In this document: positions 17,204 through 25,876 of the stretch, one piece after another
Layout of the letters: each line of letters opens with the position of its first letter
Position numbering within the stretch: the stretch's first letter is position 1
Origin: Flavobacterium sp.
GTDB lineage: Bacteria > Bacteroidota > Bacteroidia > Flavobacteriales > Flavobacteriaceae
Assembly (NCBI GenBank): GCA_010365135.1
Contig: JAAFGY010000016.1
Coordinates: 1 to 34,471 of the forward strand
Length of the DNA stretch: 34,471 nt
Direction of reading: 5' to 3'
Position numbers and translations under genes: made by a program
The notes under the pieces: generated by a model
What the model saw: only the letters and a program-made list of their open reading frames with translations
What the model was told of the DNA's origin: nothing
The model's database searches: none

Positions 17204-17211
17204 CAAATTTA
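17204..17211 (-). promoter_or_regulatory. Candidate -7 box for gldJ
   Basis: On the minus strand this reads TAAATTTG, an exact match to TAnnTTTG, 119 bases before the gldJ ATG at 17084. No clear TTTG -33 box is visible at the usual distance. Confidence 0.4.
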
Positions 17212-17294
17212 TACTATTTATTATTTATAATTACACTAAATGATATATTTTTACTCCCCGTAATATTTTGTTATTAATTGCGTTTTAGAAAATA

Positions 17295-20200
17295 ATGAAA
17301 AAAATAATTTTATTTTATTTAACCCTGCTCCCTATTGTTTCTTTTGCGCAAAGTAAGGGCGATATTTCTATCGAATGGCTTGAAAAGAGCGAAATGTTTG
17401 TTGGCGATATTAAAATTAACGTGCCGCAATTTGTAGGGAAAAATTATAATTATGACTCTTCTAAAAGAGCCATTTCCTATATTTTAAACCTAACAGAATT
17501 AAACACTTTTGATGGAAATACCGTTCAAATTACAAATGTAGTTTATGAGTCATTGACTCCTTCTCAACTGGGAGATTTAGACCCAACTATTATTCCCAAA
17601 AATCCTTCGGCATCATTAAAAACAAATGAATCTAGAGGAGTAAAACAGATTTTTCTTGTTTTATCCCCAATTATAAAAGATGAAGTGGGATTCAAAAGAG
17701 TAAAATCCTTTTCTTATTCATTAAGTGGGAACAGTAATTCTTCTAGGATTTCGCAAACTAATAAAACCAGCGTTATACAAAATTCTGTTTTAGCAACGGG
17801 CGACTGGTATCAATTTTATGTTGAAAAATCGGGCGTTTATAAAGTGTCCAAAAGCTTTTTACAACAATTAGGCCTTAATCTAAGTGGAGTCGATCCAAAA
17901 AAGATAAAAATTTATGGAAATGGTGGCCGAATGCTACCTTTGTCCAACGCCGCTTATTATCCTACTGATTTAGCCGAAAATGCTATTCAAGTCATTGGCG
18001 AAAGCGACGGCGCGTTCGATAATGAGGACTACATTCTATTTTATGCCGAAGGAGTGGACACTTGGAGCGAAGAAAGCCAAACCAATGTCAATTTATTCGA
18101 CACAAAATCATATTACTATGTAACGGCGCAAGGAAATGACGGAAAACGAATCTCGAATATGGCTCAGCCTTCTGGCAGTAGCAATTTAAATTTAAACACG
18201 TTTGACGATCATCAATTTCACGAATTAGATTTAATAAATATTGCACACCTTGGCCGCCAGTGGTTTGGCGAATCCTTTGAAATCAATCAAGACCAGGAAT
18301 TTTCATTTACTTTTCCAAATATTGACACAACAACACCTATAAAATTGACCGTTGTTGCCGCTTCGGCAGCTTTTACAACAACGAGTTTTAAAGTGGCGGC
18401 AAACGGACAAGATGTTGGGACAATTTCGATCCCGGCACTTACAACCAATTCAGGTATTGAATTTTATGTAGGCACTTTGCCAAATAATACCACTATTCCA
18501 AGCTCAGAAAGCATAAAAATCAAATTAACCTACAATAACAATGGCGTTCCCGGCTCAAAAGGATACCTTGATAATATCAGGCTTACCGCCAAAAGAAAAC
18601 TACAGGGTTACGGAAAACAATTTCTGTTTCAATATGATTTGTCTAATGCAAGTTTGGGAATTGTAAGTTATGACTTCTCGAGTGCCAGCGGAATTTCACA
18701 GCTTTGGGATGTTACCGACATTTATAATGTAACAAAAGTGGAAAATACCAATCAAGCTTCATTTTCATTCAAAGCAAATTTAGGTGAACGCAAAAAATAT
18801 GTTGCAGTTGATGCGCTAGATTATTACGTTCCAATAAAAAGTAGCAAACCAAAAATTGCCAATCAAAACTTAAAAGGAACCCTTTTTAAAAATGCTCAAG
18901 GACAATTTCAAGATATTGACTATGTAATTATAACCCCCGCCTTTCTAGCCACTCAAGCGGAAAAATTAGCTAGTTTTCATCGTTCTTATTCGAATTTGAA
19001 TGTAAAAGTAATTTCACTTGAAACCATATATCAAGAATTTTCCTGTGGCAAACAAGATATTGCGGCCATCAGAAACTGTATAAAGTACGTATACGAAAAT
19101 GCTTCAACTCCCGAAAAACGAATAAAATATGTTAACCTGTTTGGGGATGCATCTTATGATTATAAAAATCGAATTCCAAACAATAGCAACATTGTACCTA
19201 TATATCATGCACTAAGCAGCAATAGTTTAGGCGAAACTTCCTATGCTTCTGATGATTTTTATGGGTTGATGGATGCAAGCGAAGGAAATATAGGCTCGTT
19301 TTTTGGCGGTATCGACATAGCAGTAGGCAGAATGTTGAATAATGATGCTGCACAAGCTAGTGAAATGGTCAATAAAGTTATCGAATACTACGATGTAAAA
19401 TCATACGGAAGTTGGAGAAATAATATAGTGCTGATTGCCGATGATTCTGATAAAAATTCAGATGTAAGCCTACAAAATAGACAAAATAATTTAGCTGACA
19501 AAATCACGATAGAAAAACCATTCTTAAACGTCAATAAAATATTATTAGATTCTTATACTCAGGAAGCTTCGGCAGGTGGATCTCGCTATCCTAAAGCTCG
19601 CACCGATTTGTTTAGCGCATTCGAAAAAGGAGCTTTGGTGTTTAACTATTTAGGACACGGCGGCGAAGATGGTTTAGCAAGCGAACGCCTTTGGGAAAAA
19701 TCCGATGGACAAAATTTAAGCAATCAATACAAATACCCCTTATTCATAACCATAACCTGCGATTTTTCTAGATTTGACAACCCATCAAGACCAACAGCAG
19801 GAGAATATACCTATTGGAACCCAAAAGGTGGTGCTATCGCTATGATTACAACCATTCGTGAAATAGGACAGTTTAGCGCCGAAAATTTCAATGATATTCT
19901 AGCCGAAAATTTATTTTCTTATCGCTCGAACCAATACACTTCTATTGCAGAATCATTAAGATTAGCGAAGAACAGAAATCCAAATTCATCCAGCAACGTG
20001 GTGTTTTTTATTGGCGACCCAGCATTGATGCTTGCCATAGCTAAACCAAAAATAAGACTCACAAAAGTAAATGACATTCCTATTTTGCAACCTATTGATG
20101 ATTTTAAATCTTTGGCAAAAATGAAGATTTCAGGGGAAATAACCGATGAAAACAACATTGCATTAACCAATTACAACGGAGAACTTTTTACCGCCATATT

Positions 20201-21128
20201 CGACAAAACAATTACAAGAAGCACTTTGAATAATGATGGAAACAGTCCGCCAATTTCTTTCAATATCCTTGGTGAGACCATTTTTAGAGGAAATGCATCG
20301 GTAACAAACGGACAATTTGAATTTAGTTTTATTGTTCCAAGGGACATTCGAGTTCCATTGGCCAACGGAAAAATTAGTTTCTACGCCAAAAAAAACCAAC
20401 TTTTCGAAAATCAAGCCGGCTATGATACCAGCATAAAAGTAGGCGGAATAAATGAAAATGCAGTTGTGGACAATATTAGTCCCAGAGTGAAGTTATACAT
20501 GAACGATGAAACGTTCGTTTCAGGCGGAATTACAAATGATTCTCCGTTCTTAGTAGCAAATCTTGAAGATGAAAATGGCATCAACACCGCAAGTGGAATT
20601 GGTCATGATATTGTGGCAATTTTAGATGGCGATGTAAATAATCCGTATATTTTGAATGATTATTATCAAACCAATTTGGATGATTATACAAAAGGCACGC
20701 TTCGATTTCCCTTTAGAAATTTAGCTGTTGGTTTGCACACGATAACGTTCAAGGCTTGGGATGTTTATAACAATCCCATAACTGCTGAAATTCAGTTTAT
20801 GGTGGCAGGAAACGAATCCCTAACATTGACCCATGTGTTGAATTATCCCAATCCATTTGTCAATTATACAGAATTTTGGTTTTCGCATAATAGACCTTAT
20901 GAACCCTTGGAAGTTCAGGTTCAGGTGATGACAATAACAGGGAAAGTGGTTTGGACACGAAACCAAATCATCACTACCGAAGGATTTTTGTCAAAAGAAA
21001 TCACTTGGGACGGAAAAGATGATTTTGGAAATAAAATAGGAAAAGGAGTTTATGTTTATAAACTTACCGTCAAATCGAACCTAACCAACTCGAAAACTGA
21101 AAAATTTGAAAAACTTGTTATACTTTAA
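17295..21128 (+). CDS. porU: Type IX secretion sortase PorU (C25-like peptidase)
   Basis: PorU is the cell-surface C25-family peptidase that removes the C-terminal sorting domain of type IX cargo and attaches the cargo to the surface. This 1277-residue protein has a signal peptide (about 1-18, ending SFAQ), a large N-terminal beta-rich region, and a caspase/gingipain-like domain at about 540-910. Catalytic His788 lies in YLGHGGEDG and Cys822 in ITITCDFSRF. Their spacing of 34 resembles the gingipain dyad. The C-terminal end, with LNYPNPFVNYTEFWFSH, DGKDDFGNKIGKGVYVYKL and EKLVIL, is itself a T9SS-type C-terminal domain. It is divergent from gldJ and 37 bases upstream of porV. Confidence 0.94.
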   Translation: MKKIILFYLTLLPIVSFAQSKGDISIEWLEKSEMFVGDIKINVPQFVGKNYNYDSSKRAISYILNLTELNTFDGNTVQITNVVYESLTPSQLGDLDPTIIPKNPSASLKTNESRGVKQIFLVLSPIIKDEVGFKRVKSFSYSLSGNSNSSRISQTNKTSVIQNSVLATGDWYQFYVEKSGVYKVSKSFLQQLGLNLSGVDPKKIKIYGNGGRMLPLSNAAYYPTDLAENAIQVIGESDGAFDNEDYILFYAEGVDTWSEESQTNVNLFDTKSYYYVTAQGNDGKRISNMAQPSGSSNLNLNTFDDHQFHELDLINIAHLGRQWFGESFEINQDQEFSFTFPNIDTTTPIKLTVVAASAAFTTTSFKVAANGQDVGTISIPALTTNSGIEFYVGTLPNNTTIPSSESIKIKLTYNNNGVPGSKGYLDNIRLTAKRKLQGYGKQFLFQYDLSNASLGIVSYDFSSASGISQLWDVTDIYNVTKVENTNQASFSFKANLGERKKYVAVDALDYYVPIKSSKPKIANQNLKGTLFKNAQGQFQDIDYVIITPAFLATQAEKLASFHRSYSNLNVKVISLETIYQEFSCGKQDIAAIRNCIKYVYENASTPEKRIKYVNLFGDASYDYKNRIPNNSNIVPIYHALSSNSLGETSYASDDFYGLMDASEGNIGSFFGGIDIAVGRMLNNDAAQASEMVNKVIEYYDVKSYGSWRNNIVLIADDSDKNSDVSLQNRQNNLADKITIEKPFLNVNKILLDSYTQEASAGGSRYPKARTDLFSAFEKGALVFNYLGHGGEDGLASERLWEKSDGQNLSNQYKYPLFITITCDFSRFDNPSRPTAGEYTYWNPKGGAIAMITTIREIGQFSAENFNDILAENLFSYRSNQYTSIAESLRLAKNRNPNSSSNVVFFIGDPALMLAIAKPKIRLTKVNDIPILQPIDDFKSLAKMKISGEITDENNIALTNYNGELFTAIFDKTITRSTLNNDGNSPPISFNILGETIFRGNASVTNGQFEFSFIVPRDIRVPLANGKISFYAKKNQLFENQAGYDTSIKVGGINENAVVDNISPRVKLYMNDETFVSGGITNDSPFLVANLEDENGINTASGIGHDIVAILDGDVNNPYILNDYYQTNLDDYTKGTLRFPFRNLAVGLHTITFKAWDVYNNPITAEIQFMVAGNESLTLTHVLNYPNPFVNYTEFWFSHNRPYEPLEVQVQVMTITGKVVWTRNQIITTEGFLSKEITWDGKDDFGNKIGKGVYVYKLTVKSNLTNSKTEKFEKLVIL

Positions 21129-21144
21129 TAAAACACTATATTTG
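21115..21144 (+). promoter_or_regulatory. Promoter for porV inside the porU-porV junction
   Basis: TTG at 21115-21117 is followed by 19 bases and then TATATTTG at 21137-21144. Together they fit the Bacteroidota promoter pattern (TTG/TTTG, then TAnnTTTG). The -33 element is within the last codons of porU, and the porV ATG follows 22 bases after the -7 box. porV may thus be expressed at a higher level than porU. Confidence 0.6.
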
Positions 21145-21165
21145 TCCAATTAATTTTACACACCT

Positions 21166-22329
21166 ATGAAAAAAATACCATTACTTTTTGTCTGTTTATT
21201 TATCATATCATTTGCAAAAGCGCAAGAAAATGTCATTACAACAGGTGTACCATTCCTATTAGTGGCTGCAGATGCGAGATCAGCGGGTATGGCTGATAAT
21301 GGAGTAGCTTCCTCCGCCGATGCTTTTTCCCAACAATGGAATCCAGCAAAATATGCCTTTGCAGTAGATAAAGTAGGTTTTTCGATAAGCTACACACCCT
21401 ATCTTACGGACTTGGTAAATGACATTTCTTTAGGTCAACTTACTTATTACAACAGAATCAACGAAAAAAGTGCGTTTGCGGGAAGCTTTCGATTTTTTGG
21501 ATTAGGAAATATTGAATTACGAGAAAATGCTGACGATCAGCCAAGAATTGTTTCTCCTAGTGAATTTGCTTTTGATGGATCCTATTCCTTAAAATTAAGC
21601 GAAAAATTCTCTATGGCAGTTGGTGCTCGATTCATAAATTCTAATTTAAAAGTAGCTTCAGATGCGGGAGATGCTTCATCGGCAAGTTCATTTGCTGTGG
21701 ATGTTGCAGGTTTTTATCAAACAGAAGAATTATCCTTCAACGAATTCAACGGAAGATGGAGAGCTGGATTTAACGTTCAGAATTTAGGACCAAAAATTAG
21801 TTACGACAACACACAATTTAATAGCAACTTTCTACCGACAAATTTAAAAGTAGGAACTGGTTTTGATTTTATTCTTGACGATTATAATAAGGTAGCTGTA
21901 AATTTAGAATTTGCCAAATTATTAGTTCCAACACCTCAAAACCCAGATTTAAATGGAGACGGAACAGTTACTCCCGAAGAAAGAAATCAAAACAATCAAG
22001 ACTATCAATCTATTGGATGGTTTCAAGGCATGGGGCAGTCCTTCTCTGATGCTCCAGCTGGTTTTAGCGAAGAGCTGAAAGAAGTTACTTATTCAGTAGG
22101 CGCTGAATATTTGTATCAAGACTCCTTCGCATTACGCGCTGGTTACTTTCACGAAAATCCTGATAAAGGAGCGAGACAATATTTCTCTCTCGGTGCAGGT
22201 TTCAAATACAATGTTGTGAAAGTCGATGTTTCCTATTTGTTTTCAACATCCAAAGTTAAAAACCCGCTGGAAAATACCTTACGATTCTCACTTACCTTTA
22301 ATTTTGGTGATCAATACGACGAATATTAG
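21166..22329 (+). CDS. porV: Type IX secretion outer-membrane protein PorV
   Basis: This 387-residue protein has a signal peptide (about 1-19, ending AKAQ) followed by a beta-barrel of the PorV/PorQ (FadL-like) type. Supporting stretches are ITTGVPFLLVAADARSAGMADNG at the mature N-terminus, DAFSQQWNPAKYAF and SVGAEYLYQDSFALRAGYF, with alternating beta-strands to the end. PorV shuttles type IX cargo from the translocon to the attachment complex and is a partner of PorU. It follows porU with a promoter between, and a strong terminator follows it. Confidence 0.94.
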   Translation: MKKIPLLFVCLFIISFAKAQENVITTGVPFLLVAADARSAGMADNGVASSADAFSQQWNPAKYAFAVDKVGFSISYTPYLTDLVNDISLGQLTYYNRINEKSAFAGSFRFFGLGNIELRENADDQPRIVSPSEFAFDGSYSLKLSEKFSMAVGARFINSNLKVASDAGDASSASSFAVDVAGFYQTEELSFNEFNGRWRAGFNVQNLGPKISYDNTQFNSNFLPTNLKVGTGFDFILDDYNKVAVNLEFAKLLVPTPQNPDLNGDGTVTPEERNQNNQDYQSIGWFQGMGQSFSDAPAGFSEELKEVTYSVGAEYLYQDSFALRAGYFHENPDKGARQYFSLGAGFKYNVVKVDVSYLFSTSKVKNPLENTLRFSLTFNFGDQYDEY

Positions 22330-22348
22330 ACTATAAAAAAATAACTAT

Positions 22349-22382
22349 AAATCCAAATTTCTTTGAAATTTGGATTTTTTTT
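22349..22382 (+). terminator. Intrinsic terminator after porV
   Basis: Arms of 13 bp (AAATCCAAATTTC at 22349-22361 and its complement at 22365-22377) with a 3-base loop are followed by T to 22382. It starts 20 bases after the porV stop and ends 12 bases before the next ATG. The downstream cytidine deaminase therefore depends on read-through or on an unseen promoter. Confidence 0.92.
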
Positions 22383-22394
22383 CCAATAAAAAGA

Positions 22395-22877
22395 ATGAAA
22401 GACATTATTATTTCAACCCAATTTTCCGTTTTCGAATCCGTTCAGGAATTACCAAATGACATACAAAATATAATGATACAGGCTGTGGAGGTCAGAAAAA
22501 ATGCTTATGCTCCCTACTCCAAGTTTAGAGTTGGCGCCGCACTTTTATTGGACAATGGAAAAATAATTTTAGGTTCAAATCAAGAAAATGCAGCCTATCC
22601 TTCAGGACTTTGTGCGGAACGTGTAGCGGTTTTTCAAGCTGGAACACTCTATCCGGAAGCAAAAATTTTGAAAATGGCTATTACCGCCGCTTCGGATACT
22701 AATCAAACTTCTTCTCCCATCCCTCCTTGTGGCGCTTGCCGACAAGCTATAGCCGAATATGAAATCAAACAAGATACCCCAATCGAGATTTATTTTATGG
22801 GCGAAATAGGCGCCGTTTACAAATCGGATTCGCTGCAAAATCTACTACCTTTTATGTTTGACAAAAACTACTTGTAA
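22395..22877 (+). CDS. cdd: Cytidine deaminase
   Basis: This 160-residue protein is a homotetrameric-type cytidine deaminase, which converts cytidine and deoxycytidine to uridine forms in pyrimidine salvage. Zinc ligands and the catalytic Glu are seen as Cys73-Ala-Glu75 (GLCAERVAVFQAG) and Cys112/Cys115 (PPCGACRQAI). The substrate motif APYSKFRVGAALL at about 39-51 and the SNQENAAYPSG stretch are also typical. It follows the porV terminator by 12 bases and is in the same direction as porUV. It is separated from pdhA by 151 bases that contain a candidate promoter. Confidence 0.95.
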   Translation: MKDIIISTQFSVFESVQELPNDIQNIMIQAVEVRKNAYAPYSKFRVGAALLLDNGKIILGSNQENAAYPSGLCAERVAVFQAGTLYPEAKILKMAITAASDTNQTSSPIPPCGACRQAIAEYEIKQDTPIEIYFMGEIGAVYKSDSLQNLLPFMFDKNYL

Positions 22878-22927
22878 AAAAATGCCAAAAATTACCTATT
22901 TAATTTTAATGCTTACTAGGAATGTCT

Positions 22928-22935
22928 TATTTTTG
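22928..22935 (+). promoter_or_regulatory. Candidate -7 box for pdhA-pdhC
   Basis: TATTTTTG matches TAnnTTTG and lies 93 bases upstream of the pdhA ATG in a gene-free gap. A TTTG at -33 is not obvious. The leader of about 85 bases shows no clear riboswitch-like structure. Confidence 0.4.
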
Positions 22936-23028
22936 CAACTTCCAAATTCGGTAAAGTAAAAGTTTAGCGTTATCGATTACATTCAACAAACAGAACAACA
23001 CTTTAGCCTAAAAAAATAAAAAAAGCAC

Positions 23029-24027
23029 ATGAAAGAAGTTACAAAAGAAGTTTATTTAAAGTGGTATGAAGACATGCTACTTTGGAGAAAGTTTGAAGAC
23101 AAACTCGCAGCATTATACATCCAACAAAAAGTTAGAGGATTTCTACATTTATATAATGGTCAAGAAGCGGTTCTGGCAGGTGCTTTGCACGCTATGGACT
23201 TGACAAAAGACAAAATGATTACTGCCTATAGAAATCATGTTCAACCTATCGGAATGGGTGTAGATCCAAGAAGAGTAATGGCGGAATTGATGGGGAAAGT
23301 TACTGGAACCTCAAAAGGAATGGGTGGTTCTATGCACATTTTCTCTAAGGAACATGGATTTTACGGAGGACATGGAATCGTCGGAGGACAAATTCCACTT
23401 GGAGCTGGAATTGCCTTTGGTGACAAATACAATAATACTGGAGGAGTAACTTTAACCTATTTTGGAGACGGTGCTTCTCGACAAGGTTCCTTGCACGAAG
23501 CTTTTAATATGGCGATGCTTTGGAATTTACCTGTTGTATTTATCGTTGAAAACAACGGTTATGCAATGGGAACTTCTGTTGAAAGAACTGCCAATCACCC
23601 CGACATTTGGAAACTAGGTCTTGGATACGAAATGCCTTGTGGACCGGTTGATGGAATGAATCCTGTAAAAGTTGCCGAAGCCATGAGTGAAGCAATTGAA
23701 AGAGCAAGAAACAATGGCGGTCCCACTTTCCTTGAAATGAAAACCTATCGATATAGAGGACACTCTATGTCTGATGCACAATTATACCGTTCGAAAGAAG
23801 AAGTAGAAGAATACAAAAAAATTGACCCAATTACTCAGGTTTTGGATGTAATCAAAGATCAAAAATACGCTACGGATTCAGAAATTGAAACCATCGACCA
23901 AAAAGTAAAGAATTTGATTGAAGAGTGTGTGAAATTCGCAGAAGAATCTCCATATCCAGAAATTCAACAATTATACGACGTGGTATACGCCCAAGAAAAC
24001 TATCCATTTTTACCTCATAAACTATAA
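23029..24027 (+). CDS. pdhA: Pyruvate dehydrogenase E1 component, alpha subunit
   Basis: This 332-residue protein is the alpha subunit of the thiamine-diphosphate-dependent E1 enzyme that decarboxylates pyruvate and acetylates the lipoyl groups of E2. It has the substrate-side GGSMHIFS stretch (about 100-107). The thiamine diphosphate and Mg site begins with GDG at 146-148 and ends at Asn175 (GDGASRQGSLHEAF to VENNGY). The YRYRGHSMSDA loop is at about 240-250. Length is normal. pdhC (E2) starts 8 bases downstream, as expected for an operon. The beta subunit (pdhB) is not in the window, so it must be elsewhere in the genome. Confidence 0.94.
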   Translation: MKEVTKEVYLKWYEDMLLWRKFEDKLAALYIQQKVRGFLHLYNGQEAVLAGALHAMDLTKDKMITAYRNHVQPIGMGVDPRRVMAELMGKVTGTSKGMGGSMHIFSKEHGFYGGHGIVGGQIPLGAGIAFGDKYNNTGGVTLTYFGDGASRQGSLHEAFNMAMLWNLPVVFIVENNGYAMGTSVERTANHPDIWKLGLGYEMPCGPVDGMNPVKVAEAMSEAIERARNNGGPTFLEMKTYRYRGHSMSDAQLYRSKEEVEEYKKIDPITQVLDVIKDQKYATDSEIETIDQKVKNLIEECVKFAEESPYPEIQQLYDVVYAQENYPFLPHKL

Positions 24028-24035
24028 AATCAATT

Positions 24036-25694
24036 ATGGCAACAATTATAACAATGCCGCGTTTGAGCGATACAATGACAGAAGGAACTGTGGCAACTTG
24101 GTTAAAAAAAGTAGGAGACAAAATTAGCGAAGGCGATATGCTTGCTGAAATTGAAACTGATAAAGCAACAATGGAATTTGAGTCTTTTAATGAAGGAACT
24201 CTTCTATACATCGGAATTCAAGCAGGAGAAACTGCACCAATTGACGCTTTATTAGCCATTATTGGAAACGAAGGCGAAGATATTTCAGCTTTAATAGCCG
24301 GAGCTGCTAGTGCGCCAGCAAAAGAAGAAGCTCCCGAAGCAAAAGAAGAAGCTCCAACAGCAAAAGAAGAAGTTACAGAAGCAAAAAAAGAAGCTCCTAC
24401 AACTTCAAATGCAGCTTTACCAGCAGGAGTTGTTATGGTTACAATGCCTCGATTGAGCGACACAATGACCGAAGGAACTGTAGCAACTTGGTTGAAAAAA
24501 GTAGGAGACAAAGTATCCGAAGGAGATATGCTTGCCGAAATCGAAACCGATAAAGCAACCATGGAATTCGAATCTTTCAATGAAGGAACTTTATTATACA
24601 TCGGAATTCAAGAAGGAGAATCTGCTCCAATTGACAGCCTATTGGCTATTATTGGACCAGCAGGAACAGATGTTAGTGGTATTGTTGCTGCCGGAGGATC
24701 AGCACCAGTTGCTGCTCCAACTGAAGAAGCGAAAGCTACTCCAGCTGCAAAAGAAGAAGTTGCACCAGTTGTTCAAGAAGCAGCAGCTGACGGACAAAGA
24801 GTTTTGGCCTCGCCATTAGCAAAGAAAATTGCCAGCGATAAGGGAATTCAATTGACACAAGTAAAAGGTTCTGGTGAAAACGGACGCATCACCAAAAGTG
24901 ATGTGGAGAACTTTACTCCATCTGCTCCAGCAGTTCAAAGTCAAGTTGCTCAACCGCAAACTGACAACTCACAACCGACAACTGTCCAAAAACCTTATGT
25001 TCCAGCTGGACAAATTGCTACAGAAGAAATCAAGAATTCGCAAATGCGTAAAATCATTGCGAAACGTTTAGGAGAATCTTTATTCACTGCGCCACATTAC
25101 AACTTGGTAATTGAGGTAACTATGGACGAAGCAATGAAATCAAGAGCCATCATTAACAGCGTTCCAGATACCAAAGTATCTTTTAACGATTTAGTGATTA
25201 AAGCTTCTGCATTGGCATTGAAAAAACATCCAAAAATCAACTCACAATGGACAGCAGAAGCAATTACTATCAACTACCACGTGAATATTGGTGTTGCAGT
25301 TGCTGTTGAAGACGGATTAGTGGTTCCTGTTTTGCCATTTACGGATGGTATGAGCTTGTCTGAAATTGGAACTAGCGTAAGAGATTTGGCAGGAAGAGCC
25401 AAAAACAAAAAATTATTACCTACCGAAATGGAAGGAAGCACTTTCACTATTTCTAATCTTGGAATGTTTGGTATTACTGAATTCAATTCTATCATCAACC
25501 AACCGAATTCTGCCATACTTTCAGTAGGTGCGATTGTAGAAAAACCAGTGGTTAAAAACGGACAAATCGTGGTAGGAAATACAATGATGTTATCTTTAGC
25601 TTGCGATCACAGAACTATCGACGGTGCAACCGGAGCGCAGTTCTTGCAAACTTTGAAACAATATATCGAAAACCCAGTGACGATGCTAGCATAA
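24036..25694 (+). CDS. pdhC: Pyruvate dehydrogenase E2, dihydrolipoyllysine acetyltransferase with two lipoyl domains
   Basis: This 552-residue protein is the core E2 enzyme, which passes the acetyl group to CoA. Two lipoyl domains lie at about 3-78 and 133-208, with lipoylated Lys43 and Lys173 in ETDKATMEFES. They differ at only 4 of 71 aligned residues. An Ala/Glu/Lys-rich linker (93-125) joins them. A peripheral-subunit-binding domain is at about 256-292 (LASPLAKKIASDKGI). The acetyltransferase domain (about 325-552) holds the active-site DHRTIDG with His525 and Asp529. The order lipoyl-lipoyl-PSBD-catalytic is standard. It is 8 bases after pdhA and ends just before a strong terminator. 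Confidence 0.95.
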   Translation: MATIITMPRLSDTMTEGTVATWLKKVGDKISEGDMLAEIETDKATMEFESFNEGTLLYIGIQAGETAPIDALLAIIGNEGEDISALIAGAASAPAKEEAPEAKEEAPTAKEEVTEAKKEAPTTSNAALPAGVVMVTMPRLSDTMTEGTVATWLKKVGDKVSEGDMLAEIETDKATMEFESFNEGTLLYIGIQEGESAPIDSLLAIIGPAGTDVSGIVAAGGSAPVAAPTEEAKATPAAKEEVAPVVQEAAADGQRVLASPLAKKIASDKGIQLTQVKGSGENGRITKSDVENFTPSAPAVQSQVAQPQTDNSQPTTVQKPYVPAGQIATEEIKNSQMRKIIAKRLGESLFTAPHYNLVIEVTMDEAMKSRAIINSVPDTKVSFNDLVIKASALALKKHPKINSQWTAEAITINYHVNIGVAVAVEDGLVVPVLPFTDGMSLSEIGTSVRDLAGRAKNKKLLPTEMEGSTFTISNLGMFGITEFNSIINQPNSAILSVGAIVEKPVVKNGQIVVGNTMMLSLACDHRTIDGATGAQFLQTLKQYIENPVTMLA

Positions 25695-25715
25695 TCACTC
25701 GTTGGTTTATAATAG

Positions 25716-25754
25716 AAATCCCGTTTTGAGTAAAATCAGAACGGGATTTTTTTT
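25716..25754 (+). terminator. Intrinsic terminator after pdhC
   Basis: Arms AAATCCCGTTTTGA (25716-25729) and TCAGAACGGGATTT (25736-25749) pair over 14 bp with one G-T wobble and a 6-base loop, followed by T to 25754. It lies 21 bases after the pdhC stop. Confidence 0.92.
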
Positions 25755-25866
25755 GGTTTGGGCATATCCCCGCTTCCACTATCGTTACAGCGTTGTCGGG
25801 CTGTTCGCTGTATCTTTTATTCCATTTCATTCCATAAAAGGATGCCGCTTCCATCCCTTATGCGGA
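25755..25866. repeat. GC-richer intergenic repeat-like element with imperfect inverted arms
   Basis: This stretch between pdhC and the glycosyltransferase gene is clearly richer in G and C than its surroundings. Arms at 25798-25818 (from GGGCTG to ATCTTTT) and 25836-25857 (from AAAAGGAT to CCATCCC) are imperfect reverse complements, so it can fold into a long hairpin. CCGCTTCCA occurs at 25770-25778 and again at 25845-25853. The pattern resembles dispersed, non-coding repeats that I have seen between genes in flavobacterial genomes; the family membership is from memory, not searched. Confidence 0.55.
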
Positions 25867-25876
25867 AAAACAAAAA

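Noticed and set aside
22936..23028. Riboswitch in the pdhA leader
   Set aside because: No conserved core or strong stems could be recognised by eye in this short leader.
23870..24601. Two similar antisense frames opposite pdhA/pdhC
   Set aside because: They are mirror frames of the two near-identical lipoyl domains and have no independent signs of coding.
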